Shown in pieces: positions 36,394 through 46,600 of a stretch of 64,000 bases of DNA. The notes below the pieces were generated by a model, which saw nothing but the letters and a program-made list of their open reading frames with translations, was not told the DNA's origin and made no database searches. The first letter of the stretch is position 1. The number at the start of each line of letters is the position of its first letter. A program made the position numbers and the translations under genes. This DNA is from JBBIRG01 sp964410965 (lineage in GTDB: Bacteria > CLD3 > SB21 > JBBIRG01): the NCBI GenBank assembly GCA_964410965.1, contig CAYPIY010000001.1:186001-250000 (forward strand). The letters are read 5' to 3'.

Positions 36394-37131
36394 TCAGTGG
36401 TTTAAATCCCTTATTTTCCGCATCAGTTCCGGCAGGACTTCGCCGGCTTTTCCCTGCAAATGATAATGCGCGTGTTCGGTCAGCGGGGTTTCTTCGGGAT
36501 TGACTTCAATTACCGTCGCCCTGCGGCGAAGCGCGTCATACGGCAAATATGCCGCGGGATAAACAACCGAAGACGTTCCTACTGAAAAGAACACGTCGCA
36601 GGAACGCGCCGCTTCCGTGGCTTTTTCCATGGCGCCGAACGGCAGCATCTCGCCGAACCACACCACGTCCGGCCGCAGGTAATTCCCGCAATCCGGACAG
36701 CGCGGAGGAACATCACCCGTTTCCTGCCATTGCGAAACAACCGTCCCCTCTTTGAAACATTTCACCCGCTTGATATTCCCGTGCAGTTCGATGATGTTCC
36801 GGTTCCCCGCCTGCTGATGCAGATTGTCAATATTCTGTGTGATTAACAGGAAATCCGTAGCCGTTTTTTCGAGTTCGACCAGCGCGTAATGGCCGGGGTT
36901 CGGTTTAACTTTATCAACCATGTCGCGGCGGTAAGCGTACCAGTCCCACACCATTTTCGGATTGCGTAAAAACGCTTCCGGCGTCGCGAGTTCCTCCGGT
37001 TTGAAGCTGGCCCATAACCCGGTCTGCGCGTCGCGGAACGTCGGAACGTCGCTTTCGGCGGAAATACCGGCGCCCGTAAGAACGACGATTTTTTTTGCGG
37101 AACGGATTGTTTCAATTAAATTCTGATCCAT
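36394..37131 (-). CDS. cobB: Class III sirtuin, NAD-dependent protein deacylase
   Basis: 245 residues. It removes acyl groups from lysines using NAD+. The NAD-binding motif GAGIS is at 20-24, TFRD follows, QNID is at 99-102 and the catalytic His117 lies in ELHGN. Zinc ligands are Cys125, Cys145 and Cys148; the fourth is not in the usual first CxxC, as in E. coli CobB. Tyr65 and Arg68 in WYAYRR match the SIRT5-type signature for succinyl- or malonyl-lysine, so desuccinylase/demalonylase activity is likely alongside deacetylation. No clear Shine-Dalgarno precedes the ATG. The 287 bases upstream of it hold no recognised gene. Confidence 0.93.
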   Translation of the reverse strand: MDQNLIETIRSAKKIVVLTGAGISAESDVPTFRDAQTGLWASFKPEELATPEAFLRNPKMVWDWYAYRRDMVDKVKPNPGHYALVELEKTATDFLLITQNIDNLHQQAGNRNIIELHGNIKRVKCFKEGTVVSQWQETGDVPPRCPDCGNYLRPDVVWFGEMLPFGAMEKATEAARSCDVFFSVGTSSVVYPAAYLPYDALRRRATVIEVNPEETPLTEHAHYHLQGKAGEVLPELMRKIRDLNH

Positions 37132-37418
37132 GTTAACTTATCCAATTTCGACAATAAAATTGATTTGTCGTCTTTAATATTTATTTATTGAGCAACCATA
37201 ATAGTATTCACTTCTCGATATGATTCATTCGCCCCGCTCATGAATCTACTCGAAGCGACGAATATAAATCGTTGCAAGTAGGTGCATAACTCCTTTTTGC
37301 TTTACTCAATAATTGTTCTGAGAAGTTATCGAAAGTCAAAGATCCATCTAGACGATTCGAACATATAGAATCGATATCAATTAATAATAAATTTCTGCAT
37401 CCAAACGGATGAAGGTAT

Positions 37419-37757
37419 TTACTGAACCGGGTATTCCTTCTGAAGGTACTCAGCGATTTCCTTTTCGAGCGCTTTAAATTTGCCATGAAACGCCGCAAAA
37501 TATATGATGATGGGAATGACAAATCCCAGCAGCACAACACTCAATGTAAAAAGCATCTGCAGGCCCATGGATGGAAAATTTCCAACAACAACGATCTTGT
37601 CCTTTTTCAGTAATACATTAGATCCGATGGTTCCTGTTTTCGCACATACAAGAAAATTACTGGAACGGACTTTAAATTTGTAAGCAGGGAATTTAGCTTC
37701 GAGTTTGGATTTGAGTTCGTCAAACTTTACGGATTCGGGTTTAATTGGGACTTTCAT
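37419..37757 (-). CDS. Small membrane protein of unknown function
   Basis: 112 residues with a strong AAAGGAG ribosome site before the ATG at 37757. Residues 1-65 are soluble and mixed alpha/beta (VKFDELKSKLEAKFPAYKFK, then NFLVCAKTGTIGSNVLLKKD). One long hydrophobic stretch (about 66-90, MLFTLSVVLLGFVIPIIIYF) may be one or two membrane passes. A charged helix closes the protein. No family is recognised. It sits downstream of the AGCS symporter gene in the same direction, about 50 bases away. Confidence 0.65.
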   Translation of the reverse strand: MKVPIKPESVKFDELKSKLEAKFPAYKFKVRSSNFLVCAKTGTIGSNVLLKKDKIVVVGNFPSMGLQMLFTLSVVLLGFVIPIIIYFAAFHGKFKALEKEIAEYLQKEYPVQ

Positions 37758-37804
37758 ATCATTCTCCTTTATGTTGTAGAATAATCATCAAATACAATTT
37801 GTGG

Positions 37805-39226
37805 TTAACTTCCGAACGGATTATCCAGTTCTCCCCTGTCCCATCGTTTCAGATAATCATTAGTTTCCTTCCGCACAATATGTCCGAGGAATATCAGGCC
37901 GATCAGATTCGGAACCGCCATCAGCGCGTTGCCGATATCGCCGAAATTCCACACGATGTTCAGGTATTTACCCTGCAGAACCGCACCGAAAAAAACGAAC
38001 AGACAGAAGATCAGCCGATACGGTTTCACGCTTTTCTGTCCGAATAAATAACGCGCGCCCTGCTCGCCGTAATACGACCAGCCGATCAGCGTGGTGAAAC
38101 CGAAAAGAAAACTCGCGATACTCACCATGTAACCGCCCCAGTCCATCCCAAGTCCCACGGCGAACGCGGACTTTGTCAGTTTCGTGCTGGTCAGGCCGTC
38201 GGCATGCGGATGCAGATCCGCGGCAAGAATCACAAACGTCGTCATACTGCAGACGATAATAGTATCGATAAATGTTCCCATCATCGCGACAAGCCCCTGA
38301 GCTGAACATTCACGGCCTTTCGCGGCCGCCGCCGGAATGGAGCATGACCCTACGCCGGATTCATTCGACAGAGTTCCTCTTGAAATGCCATATCGCATCG
38401 CGTCCTTCACCGTATGTCCGATAAAGCCCCCGGCCACCGCTTCCGGCTGAAATGCTGAATAAAATACAACCATGAAAATGTCCGGAATGCGAACGTAATT
38501 TACAAAAATGACGTACAACGAAGCGCCCATGTACAGAACGATCATCGAAGGCACTAATTTATCAGACACCTCCGCGATGCGAGTCACGCCGCCGATCAAT
38601 ACGATACCGCAAAGCAGAGCCAAAACGGTTCCGGTAAGGAAAAAATTAATATTAAAATCGCTGTGCAGGGACAACGCGATGGAATTGGATTGCGCCATAT
38701 TCCCGCTGCCGAACGTTGCCATGAGAATCACAGCGACGGAAAACCAGAACGCGAGAATTTTTCCAATTCGTTTGAAAGGTAACCCGTCCCGTAAATAATA
38801 CATCGCTCCGCCGCTGAACGTGCCGTCCGCCATTTTTTGACGATATTTGAGACCCAGCAATGCTTCCGCATATTTGGTCGCCATGCCGAACACGGCGGTC
38901 ATCCACATCCAGAACGGCGCGCCGGGCCCTCCGCTCGCGATGGCCGTCGCCACGCCGGCGATATTCCCGTTCCCGACCGTTGCCGCGAGCGCCGTCATCA
39001 GCGCCTGGTACGGCGTGATGTCCCCTTCCCGGCTGGCCGATTCTTTTTTGGAATGTCCCTTCAGCATGAATTTGATCGCCAGACCGAGCCGGCGAACCTG
39101 GATGAATTTCGTCTGAAAGCTCATGTAGATGCCGGTTCCGCCCAGCAATAGAATCACCACCGGCCACCATATGTTCGTCGCGATAATGTCGGTCACATGC
39201 AATAACTGATCGAGAAACTGTTCCAT
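37805..39226 (-). CDS. AGCS-family sodium:alanine/glycine symporter
   Basis: 473 residues, usual length. GAGG precedes the ATG. It has about eleven transmembrane segments and imports small neutral amino acids with sodium. Family signatures are present: TALAATVGNGNIAGVATAIASGGPGA-type sodium site region, FWMWMTAVFGMATKYAEALLG, GSGNMAQSN and the MMGTFIDTIIVCSMT stretch. It is one of two adjacent sodium-coupled amino acid transporter genes, 18 bases downstream of an NSS-family gene, so the pair is probably co-transcribed. Confidence 0.94.
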   Translation of the reverse strand: MEQFLDQLLHVTDIIATNIWWPVVILLLGGTGIYMSFQTKFIQVRRLGLAIKFMLKGHSKKESASREGDITPYQALMTALAATVGNGNIAGVATAIASGGPGAPFWMWMTAVFGMATKYAEALLGLKYRQKMADGTFSGGAMYYLRDGLPFKRIGKILAFWFSVAVILMATFGSGNMAQSNSIALSLHSDFNINFFLTGTVLALLCGIVLIGGVTRIAEVSDKLVPSMIVLYMGASLYVIFVNYVRIPDIFMVVFYSAFQPEAVAGGFIGHTVKDAMRYGISRGTLSNESGVGSCSIPAAAAKGRECSAQGLVAMMGTFIDTIIVCSMTTFVILAADLHPHADGLTSTKLTKSAFAVGLGMDWGGYMVSIASFLFGFTTLIGWSYYGEQGARYLFGQKSVKPYRLIFCLFVFFGAVLQGKYLNIVWNFGDIGNALMAVPNLIGLIFLGHIVRKETNDYLKRWDRGELDNPFGS

Positions 39227-39244
39227 GAATCGCCTCGCCCTAAA

Positions 39245-40618
39245 TTAAAAAATCTGAATTCCGATGAATTTCTGGAGAATTGTTATAATAAATATCGAAC
39301 CTATGATAAGCGGACAGACATAGGCGATCATCACATTCAGAACCACCTGAAGCACCGATCCTTTGTACCATGAATTGCCCTGTGCGATCTCTTCAGCGAG
39401 ATTATGCTTTTTCCAGACGTACGCCGTAAAAACGGATATGAAAAAACCTCCAAGTGGCAGGAATCCGTCGCTGAAAACGTCCGTGATAAACGTCATGAAA
39501 TCCCTTGTCTGGCCGCCGTAGGTGATGAAATTCGTGCACCAGTCCACGGCGCCGGTCGAGAACATGCTGGGTAAACCGATGAAGAAAATAATGAAAGCCA
39601 GTATCCATGATATTTTTTTCCTGCTGACTTTCCATTCATCCACCGCAAACGCGACCGGGACTTCCAGCAGTGAAATGGTCGACGTCAGCGCGGCAAAACA
39701 CAGTAAAAGGAAAAACGCCCCGCCGACTATACTGCCCAGCGCGGGTCCCATCGATTCAAACACGCCGGGCAATGTAACAAAGACTAATCCAGCGCCAGCT
39801 GATGGTTCGAGTCCCTGCGAAAACACGAGCGGAAAAATCATCAATCCGGCCAGAAACGCGACCATTGTGTCGGACAGTGTAACCAGAGCCGCGGAACTTA
39901 CTATGTTATCGTTCTTCTGGACATACGAACCGTATGTGATGAGCGCGCCCATTCCCAGCGACAGCGAAAAAAATGCCTGCGATAATGCCATATAGACGGT
40001 TTTACCGGTAAATTTACTGAAATCCGGAATCAGGTAAAATTCGATCCCTTTCAAGGCGTTGGGCAGTGTCAGCGCGTAAATAATTAAAAACAACAGAATC
40101 GCCACCAGCGCCGGCATCAGGATTTTCGACCATTTTTCAATTCCTTTCTGAACGCCGCTGGAAATGATATACGCCGTCGCGATCATGAAGAACCCTGAGA
40201 AAAAAAGATTATCCCAGAAGTCGGTTGTGTAACCGGTAAAATCTTTCGCCACGGCAAAATCTCCCGACGACATGTGCAGAAAATACCCGAAAGCCCATCC
40301 GGCGACGACATTATAAAAAGAAAGGATCATAAATCCGCTAACAATGCCCATGATACCGATGAATCCCCAGCGTTTACCGCCGAGCTGTACAAATGTTCCG
40401 TAGGGATTCAGCTGTGAACGGCGTCCGAGCGCGATTTCGCTGATCATAATCGGAAAACAAAGCAAAAACGCGCAGAATAAATAAAACACCAGAAACGCCG
40501 CACCGCCGTTAGACCCGACTTCGTACGGGAACCGCCAGATATTGCCAAGCCCCACAGCTGATCCGGCAGCGGCTGCAATGAATCCTATTTTACCCGAAAA
40601 ATTTCCACGCGATGACAT
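39245..40618 (-). CDS. NSS (SNF)-family sodium-dependent transporter
   Basis: 457 residues with about eleven to twelve transmembrane segments, close to LeuT-type bacterial members. The first helix has the family signature GSAVGLGNIWRFPYEVGSNGGAAF, which forms the sodium and substrate site. It probably imports an amino acid or other amine with sodium. Other typical strings are SEIALGRRSQLNP and LSQAFFSLSLGMGALITYGSY. AGGA precedes the ATG. It lies upstream of the AGCS gene and downstream of the HhH-barrel gene by about 53 bases, all on the minus strand. Confidence 0.94.
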   Translation of the reverse strand: MSSRGNFSGKIGFIAAAAGSAVGLGNIWRFPYEVGSNGGAAFLVFYLFCAFLLCFPIMISEIALGRRSQLNPYGTFVQLGGKRWGFIGIMGIVSGFMILSFYNVVAGWAFGYFLHMSSGDFAVAKDFTGYTTDFWDNLFFSGFFMIATAYIISSGVQKGIEKWSKILMPALVAILLFLIIYALTLPNALKGIEFYLIPDFSKFTGKTVYMALSQAFFSLSLGMGALITYGSYVQKNDNIVSSAALVTLSDTMVAFLAGLMIFPLVFSQGLEPSAGAGLVFVTLPGVFESMGPALGSIVGGAFFLLLCFAALTSTISLLEVPVAFAVDEWKVSRKKISWILAFIIFFIGLPSMFSTGAVDWCTNFITYGGQTRDFMTFITDVFSDGFLPLGGFFISVFTAYVWKKHNLAEEIAQGNSWYKGSVLQVVLNVMIAYVCPLIIGSIFIITILQKFIGIQIF

Positions 40619-40671
40619 ACATGATCCTGAATTATATGGAATGGATGATTCGTTTCATTCAAATAAACATA

Positions 40672-42777
40672 TCAGAATTGAGCGTTAAGCGTCAGCGTAA
40701 TTTTCCGCAGAACATTTCCCTTCACCGCGTCTAAGCCTGACCCTATTTCAGTGACGCCGTCTTTATACATTTCCCAGAATTTGATGGCAAATCCGAGTTG
40801 CTGATAAAAACGGTAATTTACAAGCAAGTACCAGCGGACACCCTTGCTGTACAACGCGGTATTGGAAAAGACACCCTCGACGTCGTTCTCGTATTCATAG
40901 ATCGCGGTGTTGAATGATTTCGTATCGAAAACCGATACGCGCCCGTAAAGAGTCAGAGGTTTGTAGGGCTTAACGCGGATGTCCTGGTAGATCAGAAACC
41001 CGCTCTCAGCTGAACCCGGCTTTTCGGCAATCTTATACCAACTGTGCTCAAATCTTGTCCTGATGCGGATTTGCGACGATATGGACTGCTCAACCTGATA
41101 TCTCAGCCGGCGTGTCTGAGCGGGATTCACGACCTGCGTCTGCCGCCCCAGCTCGTCAAAGGCGGTATAGGATACATCTTTCCGTTCCTGCTTGAATCTC
41201 ACCAGCGACTGAAAAGAACGGAACCATTTTTGTTCCCACTGAATTAAAAAATCATTCCCGTATACCGGTTTTGGGACTTCATAATTCCGCCATGGATAAC
41301 GAAAAATGTCAAAATAACTTTGAATCAGCGTCTTGCGGTTCGGTTTAAATTTCACTCCTGTATAAATACCCTCTTCATTCTGTGTCTTTCCGTTCTGCTC
41401 ACCGAATGCGTAGCCGTGAAGATTCTGAAAGTTTTTTGAATAATTCCGGTAATACCAGACCATCTCGAATTTGTCCCATTGTGCCTGCAGTCCTGCATTT
41501 CCGGCTACGGAATTATCTTTGTCCTTGGCCAGTTCCCCGAAAATATTAATAATTCCGTAAAACCAGTCATAATTCATGCTGAGAATATTATTTTTATGAC
41601 CCGTAAATTCATTTCCGCTTCGGGTTGTATCGGATATTACAAAAAGCCTGTTATACTGGGACGCGTAATAGGTAATGCCCACAGACGATGAGCCAAAACG
41701 GTACGCCATGTTAAATCCACCCATGGTTTCCAGCAGGTAATTTTTTTTCTCCTTTTCTGTCGGCGTGCGGTGATATCCGTCGATCAGTATGCTATTGATT
41801 GACCCGTTGCGGTTCTTTGATGCGTCGTAATTTGAGTAGGAGTAAAAAGTTGCCAGGTCAATATTCTTGAACAAATTTAATTTACTGAAATCCCATTCAA
41901 CCGCACCCCCGAAATAAGCGGAATTCTCCGAGGCATACTGGTAGGCGTTAACGCTCCTGGGACGTTTTTTAACTGATTCGATTGTCTCGCTGCTTTTTGA
42001 CAAACCACTTCCGCTCCACATGGCCAGCGCCTGGCCGAATTCAAGCTGGTAATTTCCGATAACCGCTTTTTTAATCGCCGGCATATTTCTGAATTCAACA
42101 TATCCGACGCGGTGATCGTCCCAGCGCTTTTCACCCGGATCTTTTTCAATCAGCATTCCGGCCCGGATTAACTGATTCGGATCATCATTCCAGTAAGGCT
42201 TATAAGTCACAGTCATACGATTATACAATTGATAGATATTTCCCTCATATTTATTGCCGGTAAAATTTCCGCTTTCCTCGATCGCGCGTTTCGTCCGCTG
42301 GCGAAACTGTCCACCATATCGTTTAACGGCGGTTTTTTGCTGAACGGTTACGAAATCCCTGATATCTATAAAGATCTCTCGTGACATGGACGGAACCTTC
42401 AAAAGATCCCGGGTAGTCTGGAATTTTTCATTTTTCCTGTATTCAACAATATTCTTTGCGAGGATGGGAGATATACCGGGAACCTGCTCCAGGTCTCGTT
42501 GTGTCGCATTATTGATATCCATCGGGTTTTGGCGGAGCACTTCGATCATATCCGTCAGCGCCGATGCATCATCGGTTTCGCTGTAATTTTCGAGATACTT
42601 CTCCTGGAATTGTTCGACTGCTTCTTCAATGTCTTCCGTGTCCACAACAACGGTCGTGTCCTCATCTGGAATGATTACGTCTTCGGCCTGGGCATAAATC
42701 GTATGCCCGGTTCCGCAAGCCATGATCACCGCAATGCCGGTGCACATGCTAAATATTGTGATTTTTGTTGAATGCAT
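40672..42777 (-). CDS. Helix-hairpin-helix protein with predicted outer-membrane barrel
   Basis: 701 residues. A signal peptide (1-29, ends TIYAQ) precedes an acidic linker. Residues about 86-145 form a ComEA-like helix-hairpin-helix pair (MDINNATQRDLEQVPGISPI, then FQTTRDLLKVPSMS). From about 165 to the end, alternating amphipathic strands (MTVTYKPYW, GYVEFRNM, VGITYYASQYN and others) and a C-terminal Phe suggest a large outer-membrane barrel. ComEA-type HhH domains bind DNA non-specifically; whether this one does is unknown. This architecture recurs in FCB genomes without an assigned role. It lies 11 bases downstream of the PorV-like gene, so it is probably in the same transcript. Confidence 0.72.
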   Translation of the reverse strand: MHSTKITIFSMCTGIAVIMACGTGHTIYAQAEDVIIPDEDTTVVVDTEDIEEAVEQFQEKYLENYSETDDASALTDMIEVLRQNPMDINNATQRDLEQVPGISPILAKNIVEYRKNEKFQTTRDLLKVPSMSREIFIDIRDFVTVQQKTAVKRYGGQFRQRTKRAIEESGNFTGNKYEGNIYQLYNRMTVTYKPYWNDDPNQLIRAGMLIEKDPGEKRWDDHRVGYVEFRNMPAIKKAVIGNYQLEFGQALAMWSGSGLSKSSETIESVKKRPRSVNAYQYASENSAYFGGAVEWDFSKLNLFKNIDLATFYSYSNYDASKNRNGSINSILIDGYHRTPTEKEKKNYLLETMGGFNMAYRFGSSSVGITYYASQYNRLFVISDTTRSGNEFTGHKNNILSMNYDWFYGIINIFGELAKDKDNSVAGNAGLQAQWDKFEMVWYYRNYSKNFQNLHGYAFGEQNGKTQNEEGIYTGVKFKPNRKTLIQSYFDIFRYPWRNYEVPKPVYGNDFLIQWEQKWFRSFQSLVRFKQERKDVSYTAFDELGRQTQVVNPAQTRRLRYQVEQSISSQIRIRTRFEHSWYKIAEKPGSAESGFLIYQDIRVKPYKPLTLYGRVSVFDTKSFNTAIYEYENDVEGVFSNTALYSKGVRWYLLVNYRFYQQLGFAIKFWEMYKDGVTEIGSGLDAVKGNVLRKITLTLNAQF

Positions 42778-42788
42778 TACAGACCGGA

Positions 42789-43676
42789 TTATTTATTGCT
42801 GCTTCTGATTTTTTTGTCCGGTTGCCGGTTTAGGTAAAATGAAGTCGAAACGGCATGCGTTACACCAAGTCCCGGAGTCGTATAAAAAGCGTAATCGATG
42901 ACTCCGCTGCCGAAATCAAACCCGAATCCGGCGCTAAATCTTGAGGGCTCAGAACTGACGCCGCTCCTCAAAAAAAGCTGTCTGATAAGCTGGTATTCGA
43001 TGCCCATCCTCAGATCGGCCTTAAATTTGATATCCTTGTGGGCGTCCAGATTGATCCGGAGTTTCTCAATGCCCGAATAACTCAGTCCCGCGGCAAACAC
43101 CACGGGCAGAGGCTCACGTGCGATTCTCGGGCGGTTGAGGTTTCTCGTGTAAAATCCGAGAGTGAGGTGATCATGCGGTTTAAACATCAAACCTGCATCA
43201 ATCCCGGCCGCCCCCGACGAACCACCGTTTTTGATATACAGGTGATGATAGCTGATCAGGATACCGTAAACCAGTTTTTTTCTGAACGACTGGCTGAATG
43301 CCGCGCCGAATGACGTTTCACGGTAAAGATCGAAGCCATAGGTTTCAAAATTCGCGGTCATGTTGCCGAATCCCGCCGGATAGGTCGCGTTCGCCGTGAG
43401 GGTATTGAGTTCCGACATGTTGAACGGGGCGGAATAGAACATCTGGGCATGGAAGCAGTCAATTTGCCAGAGACCGGCAGGATTGTAATACACGGCATCC
43501 CCGGTATTTGCGTGCGCCACAAAAGCGCCGCCCATGCCGAGTGGCCGGGCGCCTTTTTTTGTATCGAAAGACGCCACGGCCGTTCCCGATACCATGAAAT
43601 GCAACTGCAGAAACAGCCCGAAGGCCGTCATGACCCGGCTTGCGAATCGCTGTCCCGGGCTACGTTTTATAGTCAT
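42789..43676 (-). CDS. PorV/PorQ-like outer-membrane protein
   Basis: 295 residues from the ATG at 43676, chosen because GAGG lies 12 bases upstream and a signal segment follows (ASRVMTAFGLFLQLHFMVSG). A longer frame would overlap the upstream regulator further. The start overlaps the end of the upstream kinase-activator gene by 17 bases, suggesting coupling. The mature N-terminus has ARPLGMGGAFVAHANTGDAVYYNPAGL, the hallmark of the PorV/PorQ/FadL-like barrel superfamily. PorV shuttles type IX cargo to its sortase, and related barrels serve other functions. With type IX cargo in this window that role is possible, though this may be another paralogue. Confidence 0.75.
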   Translation of the reverse strand: MTIKRSPGQRFASRVMTAFGLFLQLHFMVSGTAVASFDTKKGARPLGMGGAFVAHANTGDAVYYNPAGLWQIDCFHAQMFYSAPFNMSELNTLTANATYPAGFGNMTANFETYGFDLYRETSFGAAFSQSFRKKLVYGILISYHHLYIKNGGSSGAAGIDAGLMFKPHDHLTLGFYTRNLNRPRIAREPLPVVFAAGLSYSGIEKLRINLDAHKDIKFKADLRMGIEYQLIRQLFLRSGVSSEPSRFSAGFGFDFGSGVIDYAFYTTPGLGVTHAVSTSFYLNRQPDKKIRSSNK

Positions 43677-46600
43677 GCTGCTGTTCTTCCTCGCGTTTGA
43701 TCTGAAATTTTTCAAGTTTATCATAGATCGCACGCCGCGACAGACCGAGATCCAGCGCTGTTTTCTGGATGTTCCAGTGATGTTTGCTCAGTTCCTCGAT
43801 CAGGATACGGCGTTCGATGTGATCGATGCGGTCTTTCAGGAAACCGGCAGTCACACGTTCCCTGCGCTTTTCGCTGATAACCAGTTCCGGGAAGCAGTCC
43901 TCCGTGATCACCGGGGTTTCGCTGATCGCATAGGCCTGTTCAATCTTGTTGCGGAGTTCCCTGACGTTGCCCGGCCATTCATAAGCGAGAAGCAGTTCGA
44001 TAGCCTTGGAACTGAGCTTCTTCCCGTGACCTTCGGATTTGTTCAGTTCGGCCAGAAAATGATAGGCCAGGTGGACGATATCCTCCTTCCGTTCCCTGAG
44101 CGGCGGGGCCGTAATGTAAATCACCTTGAGCCGGTAATACAGATCTTCACGGAAACGGCCGGACTTCACTTCCTGCATCAGGTCGAGATTGGTCGCGGAA
44201 ATGATGCGTACGTCCACTCTCCGAATCTGTGTATCGCCGACCCGGCGGAACTCGCCGTCCTGAAGCACGCGCAGAAGCTTCGCCTGCATATTGCGGGTGG
44301 TATTGGTGATCTCATCCAGGAACAGCGTCCCGGCCTCGGCTTCTTCGAACAGGCCTTTTTTATCGGAAATCGCGCCTGAAAAGGAACCGCGCTTATGGCC
44401 GAACAATTCGCTTTCAAGAAGCGTTTCCGTCAGCGCGCCGCAGTTTACCGGCACGAACTTGCCCGATTTCCGTATGCTGTTAAAATGTATCGCCCGCGCG
44501 ACAAGCTCCTTTCCCGTCCCGCTTTCGCCTTCCAGAAGCACATTGCTGTTCACCTTGGTCGCCACCTTGATCAGACCGAGCACTTTGCGGATGGCTTCGC
44601 TGTTACCCTTAATGTTGGTTTCGATCTCAAACTGTCTCGTGATCTCGCTTTTCAGCTGTATGTTTTCTTCCTTCAGCTTTACGTTTTCGTTGAACAGCTG
44701 GGCGTGAAGTCGTGCATTCTCGATCGCTACGCCTGCAAGATTCGCAAACAGCGAAAGGAAATCCAGGTTTTTCTGATTGAACCGGCCCACCATGTTTCGG
44801 TTGTCTACGTACACCACGCCGATGCTTTCCGATTTGATGTTCAGCGGAATGCACATGAAAGACACAATGTCCAGCTGAACGATGCTTTTTTTATCCTTGA
44901 AACGCTGATCGTCGCGCGCATCGATGGCAAAGATCGCTTTTCCGGTGGCGCTGACATTTTCTATGATGCTGTGGCTGACTTCTGTCACGTCCTGGATGGT
45001 TTCCTTGCTGATATTTCGCGCAACATGCACGATCCAGTTCTGGCCTTCCTTCATGAAAATCATTCCCCGTTCGGCATGCACCGTTTCGATGACGATATCC
45101 ATGATTTTTTCCAGCAGAAGATTCAGATCGAGTATCGAATTGATCGTCTGCGCCATTTCATAGATGGCGTGAAGCTCTTTCATCGTTACGGTCTGGACCG
45201 AATCCATCCGTGATATCGTGTCCTTGAGAATCTCATGCCCGATCGCCGCCTGTTCTTCGAACTTCTGGGTTTCATCCATCTGATGATCAATTTTTTTCAG
45301 CAGATCGAAATCAATATCTTCGTATCTGGCTTTCGCGCTCCGGTAATAGGACCTGTAGAATTCCGGGATGTGGAACAGGATGTCGTCGACCTGAGCCTGA
45401 AAATTCTGGGCATGAAGCCGGGCTTGATCCCATTGCCTCTGCCGGGTATAGATCTGGCCGAAATAATTCTCGGTTTTCATGTCAATGTACGGCATCCGGA
45501 GGGTCTGAGCCACATTCTGCGCTTTTACCAGGCAGGCAAGCGCGTCCTCCCACTGGCTCATTTTGATGAAAGCATGCGTCATGAGCAAAAGAAGCTTGGA
45601 ATTGTACTCCAGGTTATTGATCTTTTCGCATTTCGCGAGCAGTTCGTGACAGATTCTCAGGCAGGTTTCAAAGGCTGTCTGATGAAGGTTGGCATAGGCC
45701 AGCATGTAATCACACTCGCAGATGATCCAGAAATTCCCAATCGCATGGGCCTGCTTCGATCCTTCCATGATCATTTCCAGTCCCGCCGGATCGCCCTGAA
45801 TCAATCGGATGTATCCCAGGTAGCTTTTGATCTCTGCAGCCTGCGCCGGGAATTTGATCTTGGTGGCGATATCCAGGGCGGCAATCATGTTGTTTCTGGC
45901 CCGTTCCACATCTCCGATGATGAAAAATAGCCGGCCCTGCCGGTACAGGATTGTAGACTGCAGACGAAGGTTTTTCGCGGTCTGGATTATCCGGAGGGCC
46001 TGTTCATATTTGGAAAGCGCCGTTTCATATAATCCGCTGCAGATCTCGAGTTCCGACTGGTAATGAAACGTCAGCGCAAGGCCGATGGGATTGTCGATGC
46101 GGCGTTCGATCTCAAAAGACTCCTCAAAGTAATTCCGCGCTTTGCCGTACTCACCGAGATTGGTGAAGACAACCCCCAGGCCCCGAAGAGCGACAGCCTC
46201 CCCGGGCTTGTCACCGTACTGACGCTTGAGCTGAAGTCCTTTGAGATAATGTTCTTGGGATTGCTCATAGTCGCCCTTGTTCAGCAACAGGCCGCCCAGG
46301 TTAAGATGGGAAGACGAAAGGTCGGTTTGTTCTCCGGCAGAACCCCGCAGAGCAAGAGCCTGCTGATGGTAATTCAGCGCCTGATCATAATCGCCCCGGT
46401 TGCTGTATATAAGCGCAAGGTTGTTGAAACATGAGGCGATGCGTTCCGGATCCCCTTCCTGCCGGCGGAGGTTCAGGGACTCGTTGTAATATCGGACTGC
46501 CTGCTCGAAATCACCCATCGTCGAGTACGCGTTTCCGAATAACGAAAGGACATCCGCCACGCCTGACCAGTGTTGTTGTTCCCTGTATATCGCTTCCGCG

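Noticed and set aside
37238..37540. Minus-strand 100-codon frame overlapping the small membrane protein
   Set aside because: Half of it is a shadow of the gene at 37419-37757 and the rest has no gene-like pattern or ribosome site.
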